Assembly (NCBI GenBank): GCA_014534095.1
Contig: JACVSD010000067.1
Span: forward strand, 1 to 9,823
DNA: 9,823 nt
Direction of reading: 5' to 3'
Origin: Nitrospiraceae bacterium
Lineage (GTDB): Bacteria > Nitrospirota > Nitrospiria > Nitrospirales > Nitrospiraceae
In this document: in pieces, positions 1 through 6,437 of the stretch
How the letters are laid out: the number at the start of each line of letters is the position of its first letter
Numbering within the stretch: the first letter of the stretch is position 1
The notes under the pieces: generated by a model
Database searches by the model: none
Told to the model about the DNA's origin: nothing
What the model saw: the letters and a program-made list of their open reading frames with translations, nothing else
Program-made: the position numbers and the translations under genes

Positions 1-1
1 T

Positions 2-96
2 GTGTGCGCCAATGTGAAAGGGGTAGGACGGATTGAAGTACGGATAGGGTCCGGAAAAGATACCAGACCGCCGGCCGACGAGCGCACGCACTGTTA
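2..96 (+). CDS. Possible C-terminal tail of a gene cut by the left edge
   Basis: One forward frame is open from base 2 to a TAG at 94-96, giving 31 residues (starting VCANVKGVGRIEVRIG and ending ERTHC). The other two forward frames stop within the first 36 bases. If real, it would be the end of a gene convergent with the MATE gene, which stops 14 bp further on. The peptide resembles no family I recognise, and an open frame this short in GC-rich DNA is easily chance. No start, motif or ribosome site is available to test it. Confidence 0.2.
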
Positions 97-109
97 GGGC
101 CGACGGGAC

Positions 110-1453
110 TTATTGCACCGGCTCCGTTTCTCTGATGACGCGAATGCCTTTCCACCGCTCGGATTGATACCGCCACAGAAGTAGCGCCATCCGCACGGTC
201 CAGTCGGCGATCATGGCCGTCCACACGTAGACGAGAGACCATTCCAGCCAGAGCGCGGTCACCAGGGCCATCGGGACACGGACTCCCCACATGCCGACGA
301 GCGTCGCGCTCATGATAAAGCCGGTGTCACCGGCGCCCCGCAGGGAGCCGGCCAGCACCATCGTCAGAGCAAGCGGGATTTGTAAGAGTGCCACGATCCT
401 AAGAAAGACGGTCCCGAGCTCGATAACCGCTTCATCGGTGGTGAAGGCGCGCAGCAGCACATACGGAAAGAAGAAAAAAACGAGGCCCATGCTGGCCATG
501 ATGCCGATCGCCAGCCGGTTCGCTTCCCAATTTTCGAGTTTGGCGCGTGTATATTTCCCTGCCCCGATACTTTGTCCGACCATCGTGGCGGCGGCTATCG
601 CAAAACCGTAGCCCGGTAAGAACGACAGGGACTCGATTGACAGCCCGACCTGGTGCGCGGCATAGGCCACGGTCCCATACAACAACACCAGTTTTGTGTA
701 TATCAGGATACCGGCCTGTTGCACGATGCGCTCGCCGGAGACCGGCGCGCCGACTTCCCACATCGTTCTCAGGAGATCCCCGCGCCAGCGGATGGAAGGC
801 TTGAGAATGCGCCCGCACCGCATCATGAGGTATGCCACACCCGTGGCTTCCGCCAAGCCGACTGCCACCGCAGCCCCTTTCACGCCCAATGCCGGAAAAC
901 CCCACTGCCCGTAGATCAGGGGGTAGGCAATGACGATATGCAGGACGTTCACTACGATCATCGCGTACATCGGCGTCCGAGTATCGCCGGTGCCTTGGAG
1001 CGTGGACGAGAGCACTTGTATCAGCACGCTGAAGGGAATCACGAGAAAGATAAGCGTCGAATAGGGAAGAGCCAGTTCGATGACCGACGCCTCGGCGCCC
1101 AGGGCCTGCATGGCTACATGATTGCAGGTCATGCCAAGCGTCGCCAACAGCAAGGAAACCATCAGCGACAGGCCGAGGAAGTGGCGGGCGGCCTCACCGG
1201 CATCCCGGTTCCGTTTGGCGCCCCACAGCTGCGCGATGATTACGTTCGTGCCGACAGACAACCCGGACACGAGCGTCGTGGCAATGAAGGCGAGCAGTTG
1301 GCCCAGCCCGACCGCCGCAATTGGAACGGCGCCCAATCCGCCAACTAAGAAGACGTCGACGATGCCTTCAGTCCGCTGGAGCAGACTGCTCACCGTGACC
1401 GGAAGCGCCAGGGTCATCACCGAGCGTCTGATTTGTGCCACGCCGTTCGCCAT
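110..1453 (-). CDS. MATE family multidrug/toxin efflux transporter (NorM/DinF-like)
   Basis: This is an inner-membrane antiporter of the multidrug and toxic compound extrusion family, expected to export cationic or aromatic compounds in exchange for Na+ or H+. The 447-residue length is normal for the family, and about twelve hydrophobic segments alternate with short loops. The N-terminal half shows the family pattern ALPVTVSSLLQRTEGIVDVF with Asp33, then an AQLWGAK loop near residues 74-80. The second half repeats it, with a conserved TMVGQSIGAGKYTRA stretch. The ATG at 1451-1453 is preceded by an AGGAT ribosome site about 8 nt upstream. It is divergent from the DUF2779 gene across 70 bp. The substrate cannot be read from the sequence. 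The family call is secure; the NorM/DinF subgroup is not. Confidence 0.93.
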   Translation of the reverse strand: MANGVAQIRRSVMTLALPVTVSSLLQRTEGIVDVFLVGGLGAVPIAAVGLGQLLAFIATTLVSGLSVGTNVIIAQLWGAKRNRDAGEAARHFLGLSLMVSLLLATLGMTCNHVAMQALGAEASVIELALPYSTLIFLVIPFSVLIQVLSSTLQGTGDTRTPMYAMIVVNVLHIVIAYPLIYGQWGFPALGVKGAAVAVGLAEATGVAYLMMRCGRILKPSIRWRGDLLRTMWEVGAPVSGERIVQQAGILIYTKLVLLYGTVAYAAHQVGLSIESLSFLPGYGFAIAAATMVGQSIGAGKYTRAKLENWEANRLAIGIMASMGLVFFFFPYVLLRAFTTDEAVIELGTVFLRIVALLQIPLALTMVLAGSLRGAGDTGFIMSATLVGMWGVRVPMALVTALWLEWSLVYVWTAMIADWTVRMALLLWRYQSERWKGIRVIRETEPVQ

Positions 1454-1486
1454 GCCGCGCTATCCTATCAGGGATCCGCGCCCGCC

Positions 1487-1521
1487 TGGACAAATCTGTC
1501 GCCGTCCGTTACGGTTTGTCC
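1487..1521 (+). promoter_or_regulatory. Candidate promoter with overlapping inverted repeat for the DUF2779 gene
   Basis: TGGACA at 1487-1492 and TACGGT at 1510-1515 are separated by 17 bp, a plausible sigma-70 type pair. The predicted transcription start would fall almost on the ATG at 1524, implying a leaderless or very short-leader message. The 7-bp arms GGACAAA (1488-1494) and TTTGTCC (1515-1521) form a perfect inverted repeat; including two inner positions it is 8 of 9. The repeat covers both hexamers, so it could be an operator. Judged by eye only. Confidence 0.3.
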
Positions 1522-1523
1522 CC

Positions 1524-3047
1524 ATGAACCAGTCAGACCACGTTTCTCTGATGCCGGTCTCGACCCCTCCGCGTCTGTCGAAGTCTAAGTTCGTGTCTGG
1601 AATCCAGTGCCTCAAGCGTCTCTACCTCGAAGAACATCGTCCCCAGCTCGCGACTCCTCCGGATGCCAGCCTACAGGCCATGCTCCACATGGGTACAGAG
1701 GTCGGTGAACTGGCCCGTCGCCTGTTTCCTGGTGGAGCGCTGGTGACGGCCGGCCATCGGCAGCGCGAGGCGGCGCTGGCGGAGACGGCCCGCTTGATCC
1801 ATGACCCAACAGTGCCTGCCATCTTCGAAGGGGCGTTTCTTCATGAAGGGGTGTTGGTCCGCGCAGACATTCTGGAACGGGTGCCGGAGTGCGCCGACGC
1901 GCCCGGCTGGCGGCTCATCGAGGTCAAGTCGTCCACCAAAATCAAGGACGTACATTTGAACGATCTTGCGATTCAAACCCACGTCTTGCTGGGGGCCGGG
2001 CTGCCCATAACTACCACCTGTCTGCTCCATATTAATACGGGCTATGTATATGAACGGGGCGAGGTGGATCTGAGCCGGTTATTCACTGTGCATGATCTCA
2101 CGGCCACAGTGGCCGCCCGGCGTGCCGCGGTCCCCGCGCAACTCGCCTTGATGCGCAAAGCGCTGCTTGAGGGAGACCCACCCGTCATGGAGCCCGGCGC
2201 GCATTGCCACAGCCCGTATGAATGTCAATTTTGGAACCATTGCACTGCCGACAAGCCTACGCGGTGGATCTTCTATCTGCCAGGCTCCACTCAGGCCGTC
2301 ATGCAGTTGGCTGAGCAGGGCATCACCGTCATTGACGACATTCCCGAGACCGTCCCTCTGTCGCTTGCCCAACGTCGTGTGAAAGAGAACACCGAGTGGA
2401 TCTCTCCTCGTCTGAGGGGGGTGCTCCAGTCAGTGCAATACCCCGTGCACCATGTCGACTTTGAAACCGTCATGCTCGCTGTTCCCAGGTTCGCTCGGAC
2501 ACGGCCGTATCAGGCCATTCCGATGCAGTGGTCCAATCACATTCAGCGGGAATCGGGCGAGTTGATCCATCATGAATTCCTGCACGACGCCGCGAGTGAT
2601 CCTCGTCAACGCTGGGCGGAGGCGCTGATTGAGTCCCTGGGCGAGCGAGGCAGCATCTGCGTCTATTCAGCCTACGAGCGGGCCGTGATGGAGCAGGTAG
2701 CGGAGGCCTTTCCGGAATTCCGTACGGCCTTCAGGCAAATTATCCAGCGCCTGTGGGACTTATTCCCCGTTATCCGTGACCACTATTACCATCCCAGCTT
2801 TCAAGGGTCTTTCTCCATTAAGGCCGTCTTGCCAGCGATCGTGCCGTCGCTCGGCTATGGGGATCTCGTGATCCGGGAAGGCGGACAGGCCGCGACCGAA
2901 TATTATCGGATGATTTATGTGGAATCCGATTGGGTCGAGCAAGCCTCCATCAAAGAGGCGTTGTTGCGCTACTGTGCGCGCGATACGCTGGCGATGGTCG
3001 AACTGCGACGAGTGTTGAAAGAAAAGGCCGATCAGTGCCCGGCCTGA
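1524..3047 (+). CDS. DUF2779 protein: Cas4/RecB-like nuclease half fused to a DEDDy-like exonuclease half
   Basis: The protein has 507 residues from ATG 1524. The frame stays open upstream to 1122, but that part lies antisense within the MATE gene and is unlikely to be coding; ATG 1551 is an alternative start. The N-terminal half looks like a Cas4/RecB PD-(D/E)XK nuclease: SKSKFVSGIQCLKRLYL, Asp115 (RADIL), then Glu133-x-Lys135 (LIEVKSS) and Gln151 (QTHVL). Cys29 with Cys228, Cys234 and Cys240 matches the spacing style of the iron-sulfur cysteines in Cas4/AddB-type nucleases. The C-terminal half carries the DUF2779 hallmarks: HVDFET (Asp312, Glu314), YSAYE (381-385), a GSFSIKAVLP block, and YCARD with Tyr483-x3-Asp487, the spacing of DEDDy exonucleases. 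Family membership is from memory of its motifs; the dual-nuclease reading is inference. The biological role is unknown. Confidence 0.85.
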   Translation: MNQSDHVSLMPVSTPPRLSKSKFVSGIQCLKRLYLEEHRPQLATPPDASLQAMLHMGTEVGELARRLFPGGALVTAGHRQREAALAETARLIHDPTVPAIFEGAFLHEGVLVRADILERVPECADAPGWRLIEVKSSTKIKDVHLNDLAIQTHVLLGAGLPITTTCLLHINTGYVYERGEVDLSRLFTVHDLTATVAARRAAVPAQLALMRKALLEGDPPVMEPGAHCHSPYECQFWNHCTADKPTRWIFYLPGSTQAVMQLAEQGITVIDDIPETVPLSLAQRRVKENTEWISPRLRGVLQSVQYPVHHVDFETVMLAVPRFARTRPYQAIPMQWSNHIQRESGELIHHEFLHDAASDPRQRWAEALIESLGERGSICVYSAYERAVMEQVAEAFPEFRTAFRQIIQRLWDLFPVIRDHYYHPSFQGSFSIKAVLPAIVPSLGYGDLVIREGGQAATEYYRMIYVESDWVEQASIKEALLRYCARDTLAMVELRRVLKEKADQCPA

Positions 3048-3087
3048 CATGCCAGACACTCCCTGCGTACGATTCGTTCGAAAGGGA

Positions 3088-3177
<90 letters not shown>

Positions 3178-3237
3178 GATATGACGATCTCGGTGAATCG
3201 CGAGCAGGTGGGTTGACGGCTCAACGAATTCGGCCAG

Positions 3238-3266
3238 AGCTTACCGTGGCTCATACTGTTTTGCAA
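3238..3266 (-). promoter_or_regulatory. Weak candidate promoter for tRNA-Ser
   Basis: On the minus strand, TTGCAA (3266-3261) and TAAGCT (3243-3238) are separated by 17 bp, about 60 bp upstream of the mature tRNA 5' end. Neither hexamer is a strong match. Its -35 box overlaps the first possible ATG of the phosphopantetheinyl transferase gene. If the promoter is real, it mildly favours the later ATG at 3302 for that gene. Confidence 0.22.
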
Positions 3267-4084
3267 TGCCTAAACAAGCGCATTCTGTAAGCGTTCGCGC
3301 TATGGACCCAGCCGCCAAAGAGTCGAACATCCCTGGTCACGTGATTGGCTTTCGTTCGATCACCGCGCTCCGGGAAACGGACAGGTGGTCGCCTCTTCAG
3401 GTTGAAGAGGTACATCTGTGGGGGGTGTCGTTGACAGTGGAGGAGATGGAGAGCCGTGACTTTGCGGCGTGGCTGTCCGGCGACGAACTCGCCAGAGCGG
3501 CTCGGCTAATCTCTACCGTGCACCGACAGCGGTTTGTGGCGGCGCATGGTGCGGTACGCCTGATTCTCAGCCGGTACTGTGGGACGAGGCCCGAACATCT
3601 CGTCTTCGCAAGCACCGCGCGAGGAAAGCCTTTTCTGAGGGACATAGGAACAGGCTGTGAGGCGCTTCAGTTTAACTTGACTCATTCGCAGGGACGGGCG
3701 CTCATTGCCGTGGCACGGGATCGTGACATCGGAGTGGATCTCGAAACCCTGCGTCGCAAAACGGATGCCGCGCGCCTGGCCAACCGATTTTTTTCCTCGC
3801 GTGACCAGGAATACATCCTGGGCGGGAGCCCGTCAGAGAGGGACGAGCGGTTTCTCCGCGTCTGGGTCGCGAAAGAAGCCGTGAGCAAAGCACGCGGGAG
3901 CGGGATCACCTTTCCCTTGAACCGCGATCATGTGGATATCGATTCCGAGGGTATCCATGGTCGCCTCACGGGGACTGACCCTCCTATGAAGCCGATGGTC
4001 TTTCGATTTGTTCCGCTGGAGAGGCAATGGGTGGGAGCCGTGGCCGCGGAAGGGCACGACTGGCGTCTGGTGCTGCGCACGTAG
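3266..4084 (+). CDS. 4'-phosphopantetheinyl transferase, Sfp/AcpT type
   Basis: This enzyme would move the phosphopantetheine arm from coenzyme A to a serine on a carrier protein (acyl carrier, polyketide or peptide synthetase), activating it in the cytoplasm. Family signatures are in order in 272 residues: GKPFL (120-124), FNLTHS with His140, GVDLE with the Mg-binding Asp158 and Glu160, and WVAKEAVSKARG with Glu204 and Lys208. The two-lobed length is that of the Sfp class, not of the short AcpS. No synthetase or carrier protein is nearby, so the target is unknown. No clear ribosome site precedes ATG 3266; ATG 3302 (260 residues) is an equally possible start. The gene converges on tadA with 4 bp between the stop codons and no visible terminator. 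Confidence 0.93.
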   Translation: MPKQAHSVSVRAMDPAAKESNIPGHVIGFRSITALRETDRWSPLQVEEVHLWGVSLTVEEMESRDFAAWLSGDELARAARLISTVHRQRFVAAHGAVRLILSRYCGTRPEHLVFASTARGKPFLRDIGTGCEALQFNLTHSQGRALIAVARDRDIGVDLETLRRKTDAARLANRFFSSRDQEYILGGSPSERDERFLRVWVAKEAVSKARGSGITFPLNRDHVDIDSEGIHGRLTGTDPPMKPMVFRFVPLERQWVGAVAAEGHDWRLVLRT

Positions 4085-4088
4085 CCTG

Positions 4089-4583
4089 CTATTCCCCCGG
4101 TACCACCGATTTCTCTGCGGCTTCCAGACGAAGGCCGCGGAAGAATTGTCGAAGGAGGGCTTGGCAGTCCAGTTTCAGCACCCCTCCGGTGACCAGCACT
4201 CGATGATTCAGGCGTGGTTCGGCAGGAATATCAAAAATGGAGCCGCAGGCGCCGGCTTTCGGATCCCAGGCACCAAAGACCAGGCGTCTGACGCGAGCTT
4301 GCACCAGGGCCCCTGCGCACATCGGACAGGGTTCTAGCGTCACGTAGAGCGTGGTATCGGTCAGTCGCCAGCTACGAAGTTGCTGCGCGGCCTGCTGAAG
4401 GACAATCATTTCCGCATGGGCCGTCGGGTCCTGGCGCACCTCCCGATAGTTGTGCGCCGTCGCCAGCACCGTATCGTCACGGACCAGAACGGCGGCAACG
4501 GGAATTTCCCCGAGTACAGGCGCGCGCGACGCTTCCGCCAGGGCAAGCCGCATAAAATACTGATCTCGTTCCTGTTCATCCAT
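4089..4583 (-). CDS. tadA: tRNA-specific adenosine deaminase TadA
   Basis: TadA converts adenosine-34 to inosine in the anticodon of tRNA-Arg(ACG), allowing one tRNA to read several arginine codons. The 164-residue protein shows the zinc-deaminase signature complete: DPTAHAE with zinc ligand His56 and catalytic Glu58, then TLEPCPMCAGAL with Cys86 and Cys89. The substrate-side Asn45 and the TadA-typical GAWDPKAGACGS block (104-115) set it apart from cytidine or guanine deaminases. ATG 4583 is chosen because it sits directly before the usual N-terminus (DEQERDQYFMRLAL); the longer open frame upstream overlaps the anti-sigma gene. It lies 35 bp after that gene, so it is probably cotranscribed with it, although no good Shine-Dalgarno sequence is visible. 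Confidence 0.95.
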   Translation of the reverse strand: MDEQERDQYFMRLALAEASRAPVLGEIPVAAVLVRDDTVLATAHNYREVRQDPTAHAEMIVLQQAAQQLRSWRLTDTTLYVTLEPCPMCAGALVQARVRRLVFGAWDPKAGACGSIFDIPAEPRLNHRVLVTGGVLKLDCQALLRQFFRGLRLEAAEKSVVPGE

Positions 4584-4618
4584 GAGGTTCTGTGCTAGGG
4601 GGAGTGAGAGACAGTGAA

Positions 4619-5635
4619 TCAGTGGCTCGCGGAACTCGCTAGATAGATAGTGCCGGTTGGACGAGGGCGGCCCCCGAGCGGTTCCAGGCTGACCGCGAAC
4701 TGCTTGGCCTCCATCACACCGGGGATGTGCTTGACTAACAGGTGAGCGGTTTCTCCGCTGTTCATGTGAAAGGTTCCAAGGCTGACTGGTTTGTCTTGGA
4801 TCGCCCAGACCTGATAGGTCATACCCTGGGGGCATTCCGGTAGATTGACCGAATAGAGCCAGGCTTTCCGCGCGCGTTCATCAAACAGAAGGAAGCCTGC
4901 AGCATCCTTGGCCATGTCGGAGCCCGTGAGGGAGACGGCTTTCACGTCCGGAATCCGAAGGAGAGTCGCCAGTTCATCTTGTGGCGTTCGCAGTTTGCCG
5001 CCCCGCTGGGCGATAAGCGTTTTGACCTCTTCGAGTTCAGCTTCGCGCTCATCCAACTGGTCTTTCAATTCGGCCGCTTCCGTCATCCGCTGCTGAAGCT
5101 CTTCTTGGAGCTGAACCAGAGCTTTCTCGCGCTCCGTCACGTGCTGTTGCACCATGGCCAATTGGCTGCGGGTGGCTTCGGCATCGGCCTGTAGCTGGGT
5201 CAGCCGGGTGGAGCTGTCTGTAATGCGGGTATAGGCGTCCCAAGCCAGATAACCGCCGATGCCGATAAGGACCACCGTTGCGAACGCCAGCGCCCATCCC
5301 AATCGTGTGGCCCGCGAAGGGGTTTCAGGGGGGAACAGATGGTTCATCCACTCGCCTGGTTCGAGGCTCGGCTTTGGTGACGAGCGCGGTCCGATCTCGG
5401 AGGTCACAGCGGGGGGGCTGAGTGCGGTCATGAGTTTGGTCTTCAACCCGCGAGGCGGGGCCGCAGGATTGAGGCCGAACGGCAGGACGGCCGCGACGGA
5501 TTGATAGTCCTTGAGCGCCGTGTGACAGGAGACGCAGCCGGAAAGCAGATGCGCTTCGAGCGCCTGGCGTTCCACCCGTTCGAGCGCCCCCACGGCATAC
5601 AGCGGCACGGCGTCTTCAAGTTCTTCGTGCATCAT
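4619..5635 (-). CDS. RskA-like anti-sigma factor with a long periplasmic coiled coil
   Basis: This is a membrane-bound inhibitor of the ECF sigma factor encoded just upstream. The cytoplasmic N-terminus (about 1-100) has a ZAS-like pattern, His29-x4-Cys34-x2-Cys37, one residue wider than the classic His-x3-Cys-x2-Cys. One membrane segment spans about 112-132 (LGWALAFATVVLIGIGGYLAW). Residues about 140-209 are strongly heptad-like and rich in Gln, Glu and Leu, indicating a coiled coil. The C-terminal part (about 230-338) matches the RskA domain: GFLLFDERARKAWLYSVNLP, YQVWAIQDKPVSLGTFHM, AVSLEPLGGRPRPTGTI. RskA proteins I know of are nearer 230 residues, so the coiled coil accounts for much of the 338. 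Its ATG (5635-5633) overlaps the sigma stop TGA (5634-5632) as ATGA, implying translational coupling. Confidence 0.9.
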   Translation of the reverse strand: MMHEELEDAVPLYAVGALERVERQALEAHLLSGCVSCHTALKDYQSVAAVLPFGLNPAAPPRGLKTKLMTALSPPAVTSEIGPRSSPKPSLEPGEWMNHLFPPETPSRATRLGWALAFATVVLIGIGGYLAWDAYTRITDSSTRLTQLQADAEATRSQLAMVQQHVTEREKALVQLQEELQQRMTEAAELKDQLDEREAELEEVKTLIAQRGGKLRTPQDELATLLRIPDVKAVSLTGSDMAKDAAGFLLFDERARKAWLYSVNLPECPQGMTYQVWAIQDKPVSLGTFHMNSGETAHLLVKHIPGVMEAKQFAVSLEPLGGRPRPTGTIYLASSASH

Positions 5636-6231
5636 GAACGGTCACCTTGCTCCCAGCACTGGCGCAATGTCTCGCGCAATTTGGATAACCCCAGCTTGAT
5701 GCGCGTTTTCACGGTACCTAATGGCTGGTTCAGACGCGCGGCAATTTCCATATGCGTTAATCCTTCGTAATACGCCAGCTCAACCGCTTGTTGTTGTGCA
5801 GCGGGCAGCGTATTGAGCGCATCGCCGACGAGCTTGCGCAGTTCCTGATCCGCCTGCGATTCGAACGGCCCGGGACGCTGGTCCGGTACATGGACCGCCG
5901 ACGGCGCTTCGAGTGATTCACTGAGCGGAGCCCGCGTTCCTCGCGCCCGTAGCCGATCGATCGCCCGGCTTCGCGTGAGCGTGATGAGCCACGCAGTCGG
6001 AGTGCCCCGGCCGACATCATAACGCGCGACCTTTCGCCATACCTCGAGATAGACCTCCTGTAGCACCTCGGCCGCTTGATCGTGATCGCGCAATATTCTG
6101 ACTGCCAGCGAGTACAACAAGACGCTGGACTCGTCATAGAGCTGACTGAAGGCTTGCTGGTCTCCTTTGCCTACACGAGCCAGCAAGTCAGGATCTATGG
6201 CGGATGCGCCCGGTTGTGGCATACGGTTCAT
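5632..6231 (-). CDS. sigK: ECF RNA polymerase sigma factor, SigK-like (ECF19-type)
   Basis: This alternative sigma factor directs RNA polymerase to stress-response promoters and is held inactive by the anti-sigma factor encoded next to it. In 199 residues, region 2 covers about 26-97 (DHDQAAEVLQEVYLEVWRKV, then YDVGRGTPTAWLITLTRSRAIDRLR). Region 4 covers about 131-190 (LNTLPAAQQQAVELAYYEGLTHMEIA and LGTVKTRIKLGLSKLR). The YDxxRGxxxAWL and LGTVKTRI forms, with an RskA partner, are typical of the SigK group; the symbol is by similarity. ATG 6231 is preferred, with ATG 6222 possible. A TTG at 6270 extends the frame but falls inside the probable -10 box. An AAGGA ribosome site lies 13 nt before ATG 6231, rather far, and inside a hairpin. 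Confidence 0.93.
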   Translation of the reverse strand: MNRMPQPGASAIDPDLLARVGKGDQQAFSQLYDESSVLLYSLAVRILRDHDQAAEVLQEVYLEVWRKVARYDVGRGTPTAWLITLTRSRAIDRLRARGTRAPLSESLEAPSAVHVPDQRPGPFESQADQELRKLVGDALNTLPAAQQQAVELAYYEGLTHMEIAARLNQPLGTVKTRIKLGLSKLRETLRQCWEQGDRS

Positions 6232-6240
6232 GCGGTGCAG

Positions 6241-6265
6241 GCGGTCCTTCGAGGCTCGAAACCGC
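6241..6265 (-). promoter_or_regulatory. 10-bp hairpin in the sigK 5' leader covering the ribosome site
   Basis: On the transcript, GCGGT-TTCGA pairs with TCGAA-(GG)-ACCGC around a GCC loop, giving ten base pairs with a two-base bulge. The AAGGA ribosome site (6249-6245) lies in its 3' arm. A second ACCGC at 6236-6232, directly before the ATG, could pair with the same GCGGT arm instead. The predicted transcription start (about 6263) is at the foot of the stem, so the hairpin would sit at the very 5' end of the message, and the first one or two pairs may not be transcribed. Confidence 0.5.
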
Positions 6266-6269
6266 CACA

Positions 6270-6299
6270 ACTATAGCACTCTACGGACGACTCGGGCAA
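6270..6299 (-). promoter_or_regulatory. Extended -10 promoter for the sigK / anti-sigma / tadA operon
   Basis: On the minus strand, TTGCCC (6299-6294) and TATAGT (6275-6270) are 18 bp apart, and a TGC precedes the -10 box, making it an extended -10 (TGCTATAGT). It lies about 40 bp upstream of the preferred sigma-factor start. It looks like a housekeeping promoter; I do not see a convincing ECF-type promoter that would indicate self-activation. Confidence 0.5.
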
Positions 6300-6382
6300 A
6301 AGGATGCCGCGTTTAGTCGCAGGCAGCATTAAGATCCGAGGGTGTGTTTGCGCCAGCGGCCTGCCCGAGCGGCCTTCTAGTC

Positions 6383-6413
6383 TGAGAAAGGAAGGCCCAG
6401 CCGCGTTGGCTGG
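6383..6413 (-). terminator. Weak candidate intrinsic terminator after the glycosyltransferase operon
   Basis: On the minus strand the perfect 6-bp stem CCAGCC (6413-6408) / GGCTGG (6402-6397) with a 5-base loop is followed by a pyrimidine run (GCCTTCCTTTCTC) with six T's rather than a clean T tract. It is 25 bp beyond the glycosyltransferase stop and before the sigK promoter, where a terminator would be expected. The rest of the 166-bp interval between the two operons holds nothing else I recognise. Confidence 0.35.
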
Positions 6414-6437
6414 CTTTCGAGATACCGCTGTTGGTGC

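Noticed and set aside
48..69. Hairpin GGTCCGG / CCAGACC beyond the MATE stop as a terminator
   Set aside because: The stem has a wobble pair and no T run follows on either strand, so it does not look like an intrinsic terminator.
653..1348. 231-codon forward open frame inside the MATE gene
   Set aside because: It is rich in His, Gln, Arg and Gly with no hydrophobic core, the usual look of an antisense frame of a GC-rich membrane-protein gene. The opposite strand is a clear MATE transporter.
1122..1523. N-terminal extension of the DUF2779 reading frame by 134 codons
   Set aside because: It lies antisense within the MATE coding sequence, reads as low-quality basic sequence with no family similarity, and the family motif (SKSKFVSGIQCLKRLYL) begins shortly after ATG 1524.
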